A stretch of DNA of 64,000 bases from Flavobacterium luminosum. GTDB taxonomy: Bacteria; Bacteroidota; Bacteroidia; Flavobacteriales; Flavobacteriaceae. Below the pieces are notes generated by a model. It was not told the DNA's origin and ran no database searches. It saw nothing but the letters and a program-made list of their open reading frames with translations. This document shows, in pieces, positions 16,785 through 24,864 of the stretch; position 1 is the first letter of the stretch; each line of letters begins with the position of its first letter. Location: NCBI RefSeq assembly GCF_023635005.1, contig NZ_JAMLJM010000001.1, forward strand, positions 62,001 through 126,000. Reading direction: 5' to 3'. The translations under genes and the position numbers were made by a program.

Positions 16785-17081
16785 ATGAGTGAAAAACAAA
16801 AAATAAAAATATCAATTGCAGACCGCGTTTATCCATTAACTGTAGACGCAAGCCAAGAAGAAGGATTAATCAATGCTTCGAAAAAAATAGATGCAATGAT
16901 AAAACAGTTTGAACAAAATTATGCCGTTCGCGACAAACAAGATGTTTTAGCAATGTGTGCCTTACAATTTGCCGCTCAGGTTGAACAAAAGCAGATAGAA
17001 AAAACAACTATTGAAGGACCAACAAAAACAAAATTAGAGCGATTAAACAATTTATTAACGGAACATCTCGACAAACAATAA
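16785..17081 (+). CDS. zapA: Cell division protein ZapA
   Basis: A 98-residue protein with the ZapA fold: an N-terminal beta-hairpin segment (QKIKISIADRVYPLTVDASQ) followed by EEGLINASKKIDAMIKQF and a long C-terminal helix. ZapA bundles FtsZ filaments at the septum. It follows the coiled-coil gene by eight bases and precedes a 6S-like RNA, an order also familiar from gammaproteobacteria, where ssrS follows zapA. Confidence 0.88.
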   Translation: MSEKQKIKISIADRVYPLTVDASQEEGLINASKKIDAMIKQFEQNYAVRDKQDVLAMCALQFAAQVEQKQIEKTTIEGPTKTKLERLNNLLTEHLDKQ

Positions 17082-17108
17082 ACGTTCTTTACATAGACTA
17101 ACAATACT

Positions 17109-17268
17109 ACCTACATTAGTAATAATTTGATAAACTCAACACTAACAAATTAAAATGAGTGAATCTTCGGTACTATAGCAGGCCTTTCAGTAGGAAGCTT
17201 GAACACTGAGTTAACTCAAAACTTGTCTTTACGAGTTTATACATCTCTTCTAATGTAGGTTTTTTTTA
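17109..17268 (+). ncRNA. ssrS: 6S RNA, 6S-Flavo type
   Basis: The 207-base gap between zapA and rny holds a long imperfect hairpin of the 6S type. The closing stem pairs 17109-17119 with 17250-17260 (11 bp, perfect), and a second stem pairs 17130-17137 with 17233-17240 (8 bp, perfect). An interior with weak pairing (central bubble) and an apical hairpin region follow, and eight T residues come directly after the closing stem. 6S RNA mimics an open promoter and sequesters RNA polymerase holoenzyme. The 6S-Flavo family is known from Flavobacteria, and the zapA neighbourhood agrees with 6S elsewhere. Ends are estimated from the stem and T-run. The inner fold was not computed. Confidence 0.8.
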
Positions 17269-17287
17269 TATATAACTCAAACAAACT

Positions 17288-18850
17288 ATGGAAATTGTAA
17301 CAATAATCATTGCAGCTGTAATAGGTATAGCAGGTGGTTTTGGAATAGCGAAAATCATTGAAAAAAGCAATGTTTCTAACTTGATTAAAAATGCCAAAAA
17401 AGAAGCAGCTTCTATTTTAAAAGACGCTAATTTCGAAGCCGAAAACATCAAAAAAGACAAAATTTTACAGGCTAAAGAAAAGTTCATTGAACTAAAAGCC
17501 GAACACGAACAGGTAATTATTGCCCGTGACAGAAAAGTAGCTGAAGTTGAAAAAAGAATCAGAGACAAAGAATCTCAAGTTTCTAACGAATTATCGAAAG
17601 CTAAAAAAATTAACGATGAGTATGTAGCCAAAACTGCGGAATACGAATCTAAAATTGAAAATTTAGAGAAAAAAACTGCAGAAGTAGAAAAAATGCACCG
17701 TGCTCAAGTAGAACAACTAGAAGCTATTTCTGGTCTTTCTGCAGAAGAAGCCAAAGAACAATTGATTGAAAGTCTAAAAGCCGAAGCCAAAACAAGCGCT
17801 ATGGCTCACATTCAGGAAACAATTGAAGAGGCGAAATTAACGGCTCAACAAGAAGCAAAAAAAATCATCATCAACACTATTCAACGTGTAGGAACCGAAG
17901 AAGCCGTAGAAAACTGCGTATCGGTTTTCAATATTGAATCTGATGATGTAAAAGGAAGAATCATTGGTCGTGAAGGCCGTAATATTCGTGCTATTGAAGC
18001 GGCTACTGGTGTAGAAATTATTGTTGATGACACGCCTGAAGCTATCATTTTATCATGTTTCGACCCGGTTCGTCGTGAAATTGCCCGTTTAGCATTACAC
18101 AAATTAGTAACCGACGGACGTATTCACCCGGCACGTATTGAAGAAGTAGTTGCAAAAACTCAAAAACAAATTGAAGACGAAATTGTAGAAGTTGGTAAAC
18201 GTACTGTCATCGATCTTGGAATTCATGGACTACATCCTGAATTGATCAAAATTGTAGGTCGTATGAAATACCGTTCTTCTTACGGACAAAACTTACTACA
18301 ACACTCTCGTGAAGTTGCCAAATTATGTGGTTTAATGGCTGCAGAATTAGGTTTGAACGTAAAGTTAGCTAAAAGAGCCGGATTATTACACGATATAGGT
18401 AAAGTTCCAGATACAGAAAGCGATTTACCACACGCATTATTAGGTATGCAGTGGGCTGAAAAATACGGTGAGAAAGAAGAAGTATGCAACGCTATTGGAG
18501 CACACCACGACGAAATAGAAATGAAATCGTTGTTATCACCAATTGTTCAGGTGTGTGATGCCATCTCTGGAGCACGCCCAGGAGCTAGACGTCAGGTATT
18601 AGATTCTTACATTCAACGTTTGAAAGATTTAGAAGATATTGCTTACGGCTTTGGCGGAGTAAAAAGCGCTTACGCAATCCAAGCAGGTAGAGAGCTTCGC
18701 GTAATTGTAGAAAGTGAAAAAGTTTCCGATGAAATGGCTGCCAAATTATCTTTTGACATCTCACACAAAATTCAAACGGAAATGACGTATCCTGGACAAG
18801 TAAAAATTACTGTAATCAGAGAAACCAGAGCTGTAAATATTGCAAAATAA
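17288..18850 (+). CDS. rny: Ribonuclease Y
   Basis: A 520-residue RNase Y with the standard layout. An N-terminal membrane helix (about 3-22) is followed by a long charged coiled coil (about 25-200), a KH domain ([20 protein letters not shown], about 220-265) and an HD domain with His368-Asp369 in [10 protein letters not shown]. It starts mRNA decay by endonucleolytic cleavage at the inner membrane. Its ATG lies 19 bases after the 6S RNA T-run, so transcription must either read through or start within that short space; no TAnnTTTG box was seen there. Confidence 0.95.
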   Translation: MEIVTIIIAAVIGIAGGFGIAKIIEKSNVSNLIKNAKKEAASILKDANFEAENIKKDKILQAKEKFIELKAEHEQVIIARDRKVAEVEKRIRDKESQVSNELSKAKKINDEYVAKTAEYESKIENLEKKTAEVEKMHRAQVEQLEAISGLSAEEAKEQLIESLKAEAKTSAMAHIQETIEEAKLTAQQEAKKIIINTIQRVGTEEAVENCVSVFNIESDDVKGRIIGREGRNIRAIEAATGVEIIVDDTPEAIILSCFDPVRREIARLALHKLVTDGRIHPARIEEVVAKTQKQIEDEIVEVGKRTVIDLGIHGLHPELIKIVGRMKYRSSYGQNLLQHSREVAKLCGLMAAELGLNVKLAKRAGLLHDIGKVPDTESDLPHALLGMQWAEKYGEKEEVCNAIGAHHDEIEMKSLLSPIVQVCDAISGARPGARRQVLDSYIQRLKDLEDIAYGFGGVKSAYAIQAGRELRVIVESEKVSDEMAAKLSFDISHKIQTEMTYPGQVKITVIRETRAVNIAK

Positions 18851-18870
18851 AACAAGCTTAATCCAATATA

Positions 18871-18900
18871 AAATAGACCGCGATTGCGGTCTATTTTTTT
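18871..18900 (+). terminator. rny terminator
   Basis: Perfect 11-bp stem (18871-18881 / 18886-18896) with a gatt loop, continuing into a T-run, 20 bases after the rny stop. Confidence 0.9.
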
Positions 18901-19280
18901 ATAAGAAACCCAATAGATTATTCCATACCCAGCAAACTTCTTTAATCTATTATCTTTACAATTTGATTTTGCCATTATACAGACTCATAGAAGAATGATT
19001 TTCTTTCCGAAATACTATTTTTAGTTCGGCATAAATTAAGACGCAAATTTAAGCCTAATTATTTCTCTTATTTAAAACATACCGCATATTCCCTAAAAAA
19101 GCCTATAAAAAGCAAAAAATAGCCTTCTGAATATATTTTGAAAACCTTTAGCGGGAAAGAATAAAAAAAATTTTAAATTAAAAACAGAGAAACAATGCCT
19201 CACTCTCAAACGCAATCGATTGACTGAGAACATTATTTGATAAACCATGAATTTATAAATCATAGAAAAAGTATAAAAAC
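18901..19280. other. Intergenic stretch without a recognised gene
   Basis: About 380 AT-rich bases between the rny terminator and the tRNA terminator. No convincing reading frame, RNA or repeat was seen. A minus-strand TAAATTTG box at 19044-19051 has no matching -33 element and no gene downstream except the 3' end of rny on the other strand. Confidence 0.4.
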
Positions 19281-19314
19281 AAAAAAAACCTAACTAATTA
19301 AATAGTTAGGTTTT
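19281..19314 (-). terminator. tRNA-Met terminator
   Basis: Perfect 12-bp stem (19285-19296 / 19303-19314) followed on the minus strand by a run of T. It lies 11 bases past the 3' end of the tRNA. Confidence 0.85.
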
Positions 19315-19324
19315 ACTTTTTTTG

Positions 19325-19398
19325 TAGCGAAGACGGGAGTTGAACCCGTGACCTCAGGGTTATGAATCCTGCGCTCTAACCAACTGAGCTACCTCGCC
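19325..19398 (-). tRNA. tRNA-Met (anticodon CAT), elongator type
   Basis: Read on the minus strand, this folds as a complete cloverleaf. The 5' end is GGCGAGGTAGCTC, the D-arm AGTTGGTTA, the anticodon loop TTCATAA, and the T-arm ACGGGTTCAACTCCCGT; the acceptor stem closes with two G-T pairs. Discriminator A; CCA is not encoded. Position 31-39 is an A-C mismatch. The anticodon stem lacks the three GC pairs of an initiator, so elongator Met is preferred; a lysidine-modified tRNA-Ile2 (CAT) cannot be excluded by eye. Confidence 0.85.
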
Positions 19399-19433
19399 AA
19401 ATGTTGGTATCACATCCTTGCTGAATGCGGGTG

Positions 19434-19464
19434 CAAATATAAGACTAAAATTGTTTGTTCCAAA
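19434..19464 (-). promoter_or_regulatory. tRNA-Met promoter, both boxes
   Basis: On the minus strand TTTG (19461-19464), a 19-base spacer and TATATTTG (19434-19441), 36 bases before the tRNA 5' end. It is a full consensus match. Confidence 0.75.
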
Positions 19465-19547
19465 TTTATTTTAAGAAAAAATATTTATTTCTAAAATATT
19501 TTTTTTTGATAAGTAATTTCTATATATTTCCAAAAAAAATAACATCT

Positions 19548-19940
19548 ATGGATAGTAAAATACGTTACGAATTGGAATTTCCAATCCACTCATCGCCTCA
19601 ATTACTATATCAATATATTTCAACTCCTTCAGGGTTACAGGAATGGTTTGCAGACAATGTTAACTCTCGAGGTGAGTTCTTCACTTTTAGCTGGGATGAT
19701 TCTGAAGAAAAAGCGCGTCTTTTTTCAAAAAAAACAGATGAAAAAGTTAAATTCAAATGGATTGATGAAGACAACAAAGACACTGAATATTTCTTCGAAT
19801 TACGAATCCTCGAAGATGACATCACTAAAGATGTATCATTAATGGTAGTTGACTTTGCTGAAAAGGATGGTTTAGAAGAAGCTAAAATGCTTTGGGAAAA
19901 CCAAATTTCAGACCTAAAACACGTTATTGGTTCTGTATAG
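19548..19940 (+). CDS. START-like (SRPBCC/AHSA1) domain protein
   Basis: From ATG 19548 a 130-residue protein, MDSKIRYELEFPIHSSPQLL. This start is chosen because the extension reaching back to 19455 is a run of Phe/Lys-rich low-complexity residues in AT-rich intergenic DNA. The fold is START-like: a beta strand, then STPSGLQEWFADNV, the motif after the first helices in AHSA1 proteins, and a C-terminal helix (EAKMLWENQISDLKHVIGSV). Ligand and role are unknown. It is followed by a terminator and then by the class IV aminotransferase. Confidence 0.75.
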   Translation: MDSKIRYELEFPIHSSPQLLYQYISTPSGLQEWFADNVNSRGEFFTFSWDDSEEKARLFSKKTDEKVKFKWIDEDNKDTEYFFELRILEDDITKDVSLMVVDFAEKDGLEEAKMLWENQISDLKHVIGSV

Positions 19941-19960
19941 GATTTCCAAATATTAAAACT

Positions 19961-19968
19961 TAAATTTG
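19961..19968 (+). promoter_or_regulatory. -7 box inside the START-gene terminator region, for the aminotransferase
   Basis: TAAATTTG, an exact -7 box, directly before the terminator hairpin. A transcript begun about 6 bases downstream would start within the hairpin's left arm. No -33 TTG at 17-23 bases upstream was found. Confidence 0.4.
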
Positions 19969-19969
19969 T

Positions 19970-20003
19970 CCCGCTTTGTTCAAACAACGAAGTGGGATTT
20001 TTT
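19970..20003 (+). terminator. Terminator between the START-like and aminotransferase genes
   Basis: Stem 19970-19980 / 19986-19996 (11 bp, two G-U type pairs) with a 5-base loop and T-run 19998-20003. The next gene's ATG (20004-20006) follows the last T without a gap. Confidence 0.75.
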
Positions 20004-20813
20004 ATGCAAACCGACTCATTACAAAATAATAGAGGATTTTTATTTGGAGATGCCGTTTTTGAAACGGTAAAAATCGTAGATCAAAAAATACTTTTTGTAG
20101 AAGACCATTATTTCAGACTCATGGCCTCCATGCGTATTCTGCGAATGGAGATCCCGATGGATTTTACTCTGGAACATTTTGAAAACATTATCTTAGAAGA
20201 AGCTCATAAAAATGATTGTGCGGCTTCTGCAAGAGCTAGAATCACGGTGTTTAGAAAAGGAGACGGTTTATACTTACCCGAACAAAACGAAGTTGATTTC
20301 ATTATTTCGGTTAACAAAATCGAGAATCCAATGTATCAGTTGCACAATGAAACCTACGAAGTTGATATCTACAAAGATTTTCATGTCTCAAAACAGTTAA
20401 TTTCTACCCTAAAAACTACCAATAGAATCATTAATGTAACAGGTAGTATTTATGCGAAAGAAAACGGATTAGACAACTGCATTTTATTAAATGATGACAA
20501 AAATGTGGCTGAAGCTTTGAATGGAAATATTTTCATCTTAAAAGACAACATCCTTAGTACTCCACCTCTTTCAGAAGGCTGTTTGAACGGAATTATGCGT
20601 AAACAAGTGTTAGCCATCGCTAAAACTATCGAATCTATTGAAGTTAAAGAAGCTATAATTTCTCCTTTTGATTTACAAAAAGCTGACGAATTATTTATAA
20701 CAAATACTATCAGAGGAATACAACCCATCACAAAATATCGTAAAAAGGAGTTTCAGACTGCTTTGGCCGAAAATCTGGTTATGAAAATAAACGCAAAAAT
20801 TCGTCTAGGCTAA
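20004..20813 (+). CDS. Class IV aminotransferase (aminodeoxychorismate lyase / branched-chain type)
   Basis: A 269-residue PLP enzyme of fold type IV. ATG 20004 is chosen over the GTG at 19992, which lies within the upstream terminator stem. The N-terminal NNRGFLFGDAVFETVKI is the family start. LKTTNRIINVTGSIYAKENGLDNCILL includes the segment in this region of PabC/IlvE proteins, ENGLDNCILLND. EALNGNIFIL and the PLP phosphate-loop NTIRGIQPI follow. The catalytic Lys is expected near 140 (LISTLKTTNR). PabC-like 4-amino-4-deoxychorismate lyase or a D-amino-acid/branched-chain aminotransferase are both possible. It ends overlapping yqgE by four bases. Confidence 0.8.
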   Translation: MQTDSLQNNRGFLFGDAVFETVKIVDQKILFVEDHYFRLMASMRILRMEIPMDFTLEHFENIILEEAHKNDCAASARARITVFRKGDGLYLPEQNEVDFIISVNKIENPMYQLHNETYEVDIYKDFHVSKQLISTLKTTNRIINVTGSIYAKENGLDNCILLNDDKNVAEALNGNIFILKDNILSTPPLSEGCLNGIMRKQVLAIAKTIESIEVKEAIISPFDLQKADELFITNTIRGIQPITKYRKKEFQTALAENLVMKINAKIRLG

Positions 20814-21370
20814 TTATACATTGGATTTTCTGGGGCATTAGACCAAATCAGATAATCTCCACCCTGCTCCATGATTTTTTGTCGCCAAAAGTCCGTTGGA
20901 GATTTAGCGATGATTTTATTGCGTAAATTATTTACAGAAATGATCCAGGAATTAGATTCTAATTCATTTTGTAATTGCTCTGCATCCCAACCTGAATAAC
21001 CTAAGAAAAAGCGAATATTGTTACGCCCTATTTTCCCTTCGTTAATAAGGCTCTTAGTCAATTCAAAATCGCCACCCCAATAGATTCCTTCTGCAATTTC
21101 TATGCTCCCGGTGATTAAATGCGGTATATTGTGTATGAAATACAAATTATCCTGTTCAATTGGCCCTCCGTTATAGATTTTAAAGGTAGCCTTAATCTCA
21201 GGAATTAATTCATGGAGAGTATAATTAAGGGGTTTATTCAGAATGAAACCAACTGAACCTTCATCGTTGTGATCCGCCAGCAATATCACTGATCTACTGA
21301 AAGATAAGTCTCCCACTATTGAAGGTTCCGCAACTAACAAATGTCCTTTTTTTGGTTTTACAGCTATCAT
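20810..21370 (-). CDS. yqgE: YqgE/AlgH family protein (DUF179)
   Basis: A 186-residue protein with the DUF179 signature: KKGHLLVAEPSIVGDLSFSRSVILL, then EGSVGFILNKPL, GGPIEQDNLYFIHN and a late GYSGWDAEQLQNEL. The function is uncertain; the AlgH name comes from alginate regulation in Pseudomonas, which is not implied here. No signal peptide. Convergent with the aminotransferase; the 3' ends overlap by four bases. In flavobacteria the neighbours START-like, aminotransferase, YqgE, HU and fmt often occur together. Confidence 0.88.
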   Translation of the reverse strand: MIAVKPKKGHLLVAEPSIVGDLSFSRSVILLADHNDEGSVGFILNKPLNYTLHELIPEIKATFKIYNGGPIEQDNLYFIHNIPHLITGSIEIAEGIYWGGDFELTKSLINEGKIGRNNIRFFLGYSGWDAEQLQNELESNSWIISVNNLRNKIIAKSPTDFWRQKIMEQGGDYLIWSNAPENPMYN

Positions 21371-21440
21371 ATCGCTAAATTTTAGAATTAAATTTAACTA
21401 TTTTTTAGTAAAAAAAACAAATTAAATCGGTAAAAGGCAT

Positions 21441-21466
21441 AAAAAAACCACGCAATGCGTGGTTTT
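21441..21466 (-). terminator. HU terminator
   Basis: Near-perfect inverted repeat (21444-21454 / 21456-21466, loop about 3 bases when folded) followed on the minus strand by a run of seven T. It is 22 bases past the HU stop. Confidence 0.85.
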
Positions 21467-21487
21467 CTATAACTTTTCAATAAACTA

Positions 21488-21763
21488 TTATTTGTTTACT
21501 GCACCTTCTAATTCAGCACCAGCTTTGAATTTTACTACGTTTTTAGCAGCAATTTTGATTGTTTTACCAGTTTGAGGGTTTCTTCCTTCTCTTGCAGCTC
21601 TTGAAGAAACTGACCAAGATCCAAATCCTACTAAAGATACTCTACCACCTTTTTTCAAAGTACCTTCAACATTTTCCAAGAATGATTCTAAAGCCAATTT
21701 AGCAGCAGCTTTTGTAATACCTGCATGAGCAGCCATAGCATCGATTAAATCTGATTTGTTCAT
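21488..21763 (-). CDS. HU family DNA-binding protein
   Basis: A 91-residue histone-like protein, standard HU length. MNKSDLIDAMAAHAGITKAAAKLAL forms the dimerising helices; GRVSLVGFGSWSVSSRAAREGRNPQTGKTI is the beta arm that inserts its tip proline into the minor groove; AAKNVVKFKAGAEL closes. HU bends and packs DNA in the nucleoid. It is monocistronic, with its own promoter and terminator. The unusual feature is a pair of direct repeats upstream of the promoter (see repeat entry). Confidence 0.95.
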   Translation of the reverse strand: MNKSDLIDAMAAHAGITKAAAKLALESFLENVEGTLKKGGRVSLVGFGSWSVSSRAAREGRNPQTGKTIKIAAKNVVKFKAGAELEGAVNK

Positions 21764-21807
21764 AATAATTGTTATTAATGATTGGTTAATACTAATTGTT
21801 AGCTTTA

Positions 21808-21837
21808 CAAATTTAGCAGGATTTCCTTACTAGACAA
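21808..21837 (-). promoter_or_regulatory. HU promoter, both boxes
   Basis: On the minus strand TTG (21835-21837), a 19-base spacer and TAAATTTG (21808-21815), 45 bases upstream of the HU ATG. Confidence 0.7.
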
Positions 21838-21860
21838 CACCTTAGCGCTATTTTTGCTTA

Positions 21861-21892
21861 TTTTGTTGATAACTTCGGATTTTTGTTGATAA
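21861..21892. repeat. Two direct repeats 20 bp apart upstream of the HU promoter
   Basis: The 12-mer ttttgttgataa occurs at 21861-21872 and again at 21881-21892, exactly 20 bp (two helical turns) apart. On the minus strand each reads TTATCAACA, one base from the DnaA box TTATCCACA. It sits 24-55 bases upstream of the HU -33 element. GTTTCCACA at 21900-21908 on the plus strand is a third weak match. Confidence 0.5.
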
Positions 21893-21943
21893 AATTTCAT
21901 GTTTCCACAACAAAACTTGATTTTTTTAAAGATTATCAAGCTA

Positions 21944-22894
21944 TTAATAGGCTTTTACATCTTCAGAAAACACCATCCCATTAAGCAATTCCTGAATATT
22001 CATGCGCTTTTTTCCAGGAAACTGTATAGACAAAACTTTTATAAAGCCTCCGTTAACTGCTATTTTCATTTCCTTTTTGGTAACAACTACTTTTCCGTTT
22101 TCTAAAGAATGAGATTCTGATACTTTTTCAGCCTCATAAATCTTGACATTCCAATCCGAATCACCATCTTTAAAATTACAATAAGCCGCAGGGTAAGGCG
22201 ACAAACCTCTAATTAGATTAAAAATCTCTTCCAACGATTTAGAAAAATCAATTTTGCAATTCTCTCGGTCTAATTTGTAAGCCGTTTTAATATCCGGTGT
22301 ATCTTGCTGAATAGTACTTGTGGCTTTACCTTCTGAAATAAGTTCCAAGGTTTCCAAAACAGTTTCACAACCAAGATTCATTAATCGGTCATGTAACTGA
22401 CCCGCACTTTCTGTTTCTCCTATTGGAGTTTCCTTCTTCAAAATCATGGCTCCCGTATCTATCTTATCATCAATAAAGAAAGTAGTCACACCCGTTTTAG
22501 TTTCTCCGTTAATAATAGCCCAATTGATTGGCGCTGCTCCTCGATAATTAGGCAACAACGAAGCATGCAAATTAAACGTTCCGAATTTAGGCATTGCCCA
22601 AACCACTTTCGGCAACATTCGAAAAGCTACGACAACTTGTAAATTAGCTTTTAGAGAAGCTAATTCAGACAGGAACTCTTCACTTTTTAAATTAGTAGGC
22701 TGTAATAATGTTAATCCGTGAGCAAGCGCGAATTCTTTTACTGCTGAATATTTAATTTTTTGTCCACGTCCTGCTGGCTTATCCGCCGCAGTAATAACTC
22801 CTACCACTTCATGTTTTCCTTGTTGTACAATTGAATCAAGAATTCCCACGGCAAATTCTGGAGTTCCCATAAAAACTATTTTTAACTTTTCCAT
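21944..22894 (-). CDS. fmt: Methionyl-tRNA formyltransferase
   Basis: A 316-residue Fmt. The N-terminal domain has IVFMGTPEFAVGILDSI, the formyl-transfer centre LHASLLPNYRGAAPINWA (about 109-126) and DDKIDTGAMI with the catalytic Asp. The C-terminal OB-like domain grips the initiator tRNA. It formylates Met-tRNA-fMet for translation initiation. Its ATG overlaps the recQ stop by one base, so the two are translationally coupled. A weak 6-bp hairpin with T-run lies just past the stop (21916-21940). Confidence 0.95.
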   Translation of the reverse strand: MEKLKIVFMGTPEFAVGILDSIVQQGKHEVVGVITAADKPAGRGQKIKYSAVKEFALAHGLTLLQPTNLKSEEFLSELASLKANLQVVVAFRMLPKVVWAMPKFGTFNLHASLLPNYRGAAPINWAIINGETKTGVTTFFIDDKIDTGAMILKKETPIGETESAGQLHDRLMNLGCETVLETLELISEGKATSTIQQDTPDIKTAYKLDRENCKIDFSKSLEEIFNLIRGLSPYPAAYCNFKDGDSDWNVKIYEAEKVSESHSLENGKVVVTKKEMKIAVNGGFIKVLSIQFPGKKRMNIQELLNGMVFSEDVKAY

Positions 22895-24792
22895 TATTTC
22901 TGTAATGTAAACTGATTTTTTGTATTAATCGATACCAAATGATTTTCCAACATTTGTTTCAAAGTATTTAGAACTTCCTTTTCATCAAATGAAAGAGTTG
23001 CAACAATTTCTCTAGACGTCAAATCTTTTTCCAATAAAAGATTTTGAATCCGCTGTTGTAAACCTTGTTCCGGATTTCTACTCTTATTAGATTGCAGACA
23101 ATATGAACATTTCCCACAATCTTCCGCGATTTGTTCCCCAAAATACTGTAACAACAACTTGCTTTTACAATGCTGTTCGTCTGAAACATAATGAATAACC
23201 GATTCTAGCTGTTGCTTTTTAACCTTATTCTGTTTTTCAAGGTATTTGGCTACCCTATTAATTGTCCTATCATCTTCTCGAACTTCTAAAAATGTGATTT
23301 TAGATTCGTTTTGTTGAGAAAAATATTCTAAAAGCTGTATTTGTCCCAATTTTTCAAGCAAAGTTAAGACTTTCGCTTCGGTTACATTTGCTTTTTTTGC
23401 TATAAAAGCCGTGTTTATATTGGTTTGAAGATCAAAAATACCTGGATAAGCCCTTAAAATAGCTGTAATAATTGGTTCTTCCTCGGGATGCAAACTAATG
23501 TAGCGAATTACTTCTTTAGATTCTAAAAGAAATCGTATTTGTACCTTCTCCGAAACCTCATTAGACAAACCAATTATTCCTTGACGATCTAAAAATTGTA
23601 ACGCATTAAATGTTTTGAGTACCGGAAACTGATATTTGACACAAAACCGATTTAAACTAAACGAAAACTCTTCGTTTATTCCCTCTCCAAAAGCAATTTG
23701 GAAATAATTACACAACTTCACATAAACTTGTTTCAAGAAAAGAACATCCGGCAAAACATCTAAAAACTGATTTTCCGCACGTAAAACATCTTGTGGAGAA
23801 TGAATCAGAATTGCGAACGCTTTAGACCCATCTCGCCCTGCCCTTCCTGCTTCTTGGTAGTAACTCTCCAAGCTTTCTGGCAAATTCACGTGAATTACCG
23901 TTTTAACATTAGGCTTATCGATTCCCATTCCAAAAGCATTAGTAGCAATCATGATTGGATTTTCTTCTTTCATCCAAGAATTCATATTGGCTTCTTTTTC
24001 TTTCAGAGGTAAACCTCCGTGGTAAAACGTAACATGGAATCCGTACTCTTTTAATTTTGAAGCATAATCGTGACAACTTTTTCGATTTCTAACATAAATA
24101 ATGGAAGGCTGAGGATTCTTTTTTAAAATTTGTTGAATTTTATAGAGTTTATCTTCAGCTTTCAAGATATGATAGCCTAAATTTTCTCTAGCGAAAGACT
24201 GTTTAAAAACTTTAGGTTCATTCAAGCCTAATAAGCCAATAATATCCTCTTGAACCTTTGGAGTAGCTGAGGCAGTTAAGGCAATGAATGGAATTTCAGG
24301 AAAAAAAGTTTTAAGATTTTTAATTTTTAAATAAGAAGGTCTAAAATCATTCCCCCACTGGGAAACACAATGCGCTTCATCGATAGCAATGAGTGAAATA
24401 GGTAAGGCTTTGATACGTTCTAAAACCCAATCCTGCTCTAATCGTTCAGGCGATAAATAGAGAAATTTGTAGTTCCCAAACTGACAATTATCTAGCAATT
24501 GAATTAAATCGTCAGACTTTATACCTCCAGTTAACGCAATGGCTTTAATATCTCTCTGTTGCAATTGAGTCACTTGATCCTTCATTAAAGCAATCAAAGG
24601 AGAAATAACTAGACAGATTCCATCAAATGTTAACGCGGGGATTTGAAAACAGATAGATTTTCCTCCGCCAGTAGGCATTAGTCCAAAAGTATCATGACCT
24701 TCTAAAACAGATCGTACAATACTTTCTTGAACAGGTCTGAAATGAGTGTAACCCCAATATTTTTGAAGATTTTTTAAAGCTTCTTCCCTCAT
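22894..24792 (-). CDS. recQ: ATP-dependent DNA helicase RecQ
   Basis: A 632-residue RecQ. Walker A TGGGKS (Lys45), the DEAH box (about 137), motif VI QEAGRAGRDG and the four-Cys zinc site in the RQC region (CKSKLL ... CGKCSYC) are all present. The C-terminal 70 residues end in a winged-helix-like segment (SREIVATLSFDEKEVLNTL) rather than an obvious HRDC domain, so this is a short form. It unwinds 3'-5' in recombination and fork restart. One-base overlap with fmt downstream. Confidence 0.92.
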   Translation of the reverse strand: MREEALKNLQKYWGYTHFRPVQESIVRSVLEGHDTFGLMPTGGGKSICFQIPALTFDGICLVISPLIALMKDQVTQLQQRDIKAIALTGGIKSDDLIQLLDNCQFGNYKFLYLSPERLEQDWVLERIKALPISLIAIDEAHCVSQWGNDFRPSYLKIKNLKTFFPEIPFIALTASATPKVQEDIIGLLGLNEPKVFKQSFARENLGYHILKAEDKLYKIQQILKKNPQPSIIYVRNRKSCHDYASKLKEYGFHVTFYHGGLPLKEKEANMNSWMKEENPIMIATNAFGMGIDKPNVKTVIHVNLPESLESYYQEAGRAGRDGSKAFAILIHSPQDVLRAENQFLDVLPDVLFLKQVYVKLCNYFQIAFGEGINEEFSFSLNRFCVKYQFPVLKTFNALQFLDRQGIIGLSNEVSEKVQIRFLLESKEVIRYISLHPEEEPIITAILRAYPGIFDLQTNINTAFIAKKANVTEAKVLTLLEKLGQIQLLEYFSQQNESKITFLEVREDDRTINRVAKYLEKQNKVKKQQLESVIHYVSDEQHCKSKLLLQYFGEQIAEDCGKCSYCLQSNKSRNPEQGLQQRIQNLLLEKDLTSREIVATLSFDEKEVLNTLKQMLENHLVSINTKNQFTLQK

Positions 24793-24864
24793 TTAAAGTG
24801 TATCGTTGTTATTTGAAGTCAGCAAGGTAATTAATTTCACTTTTAACTTCCAACTTTACGGCTT

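Noticed and set aside
19030-19080. A promoter for an unlisted minus-strand gene before the rny terminator.
   Set aside because: The TAAATTTG at 19044-19051 lacks a -33 element and there is no gene downstream on that strand.
19325-19398. Initiator tRNA-fMet.
   Set aside because: The anticodon stem lacks the run of three GC pairs and the acceptor end is closed by a G-T pair rather than the initiator mismatch, so elongator Met is preferred.
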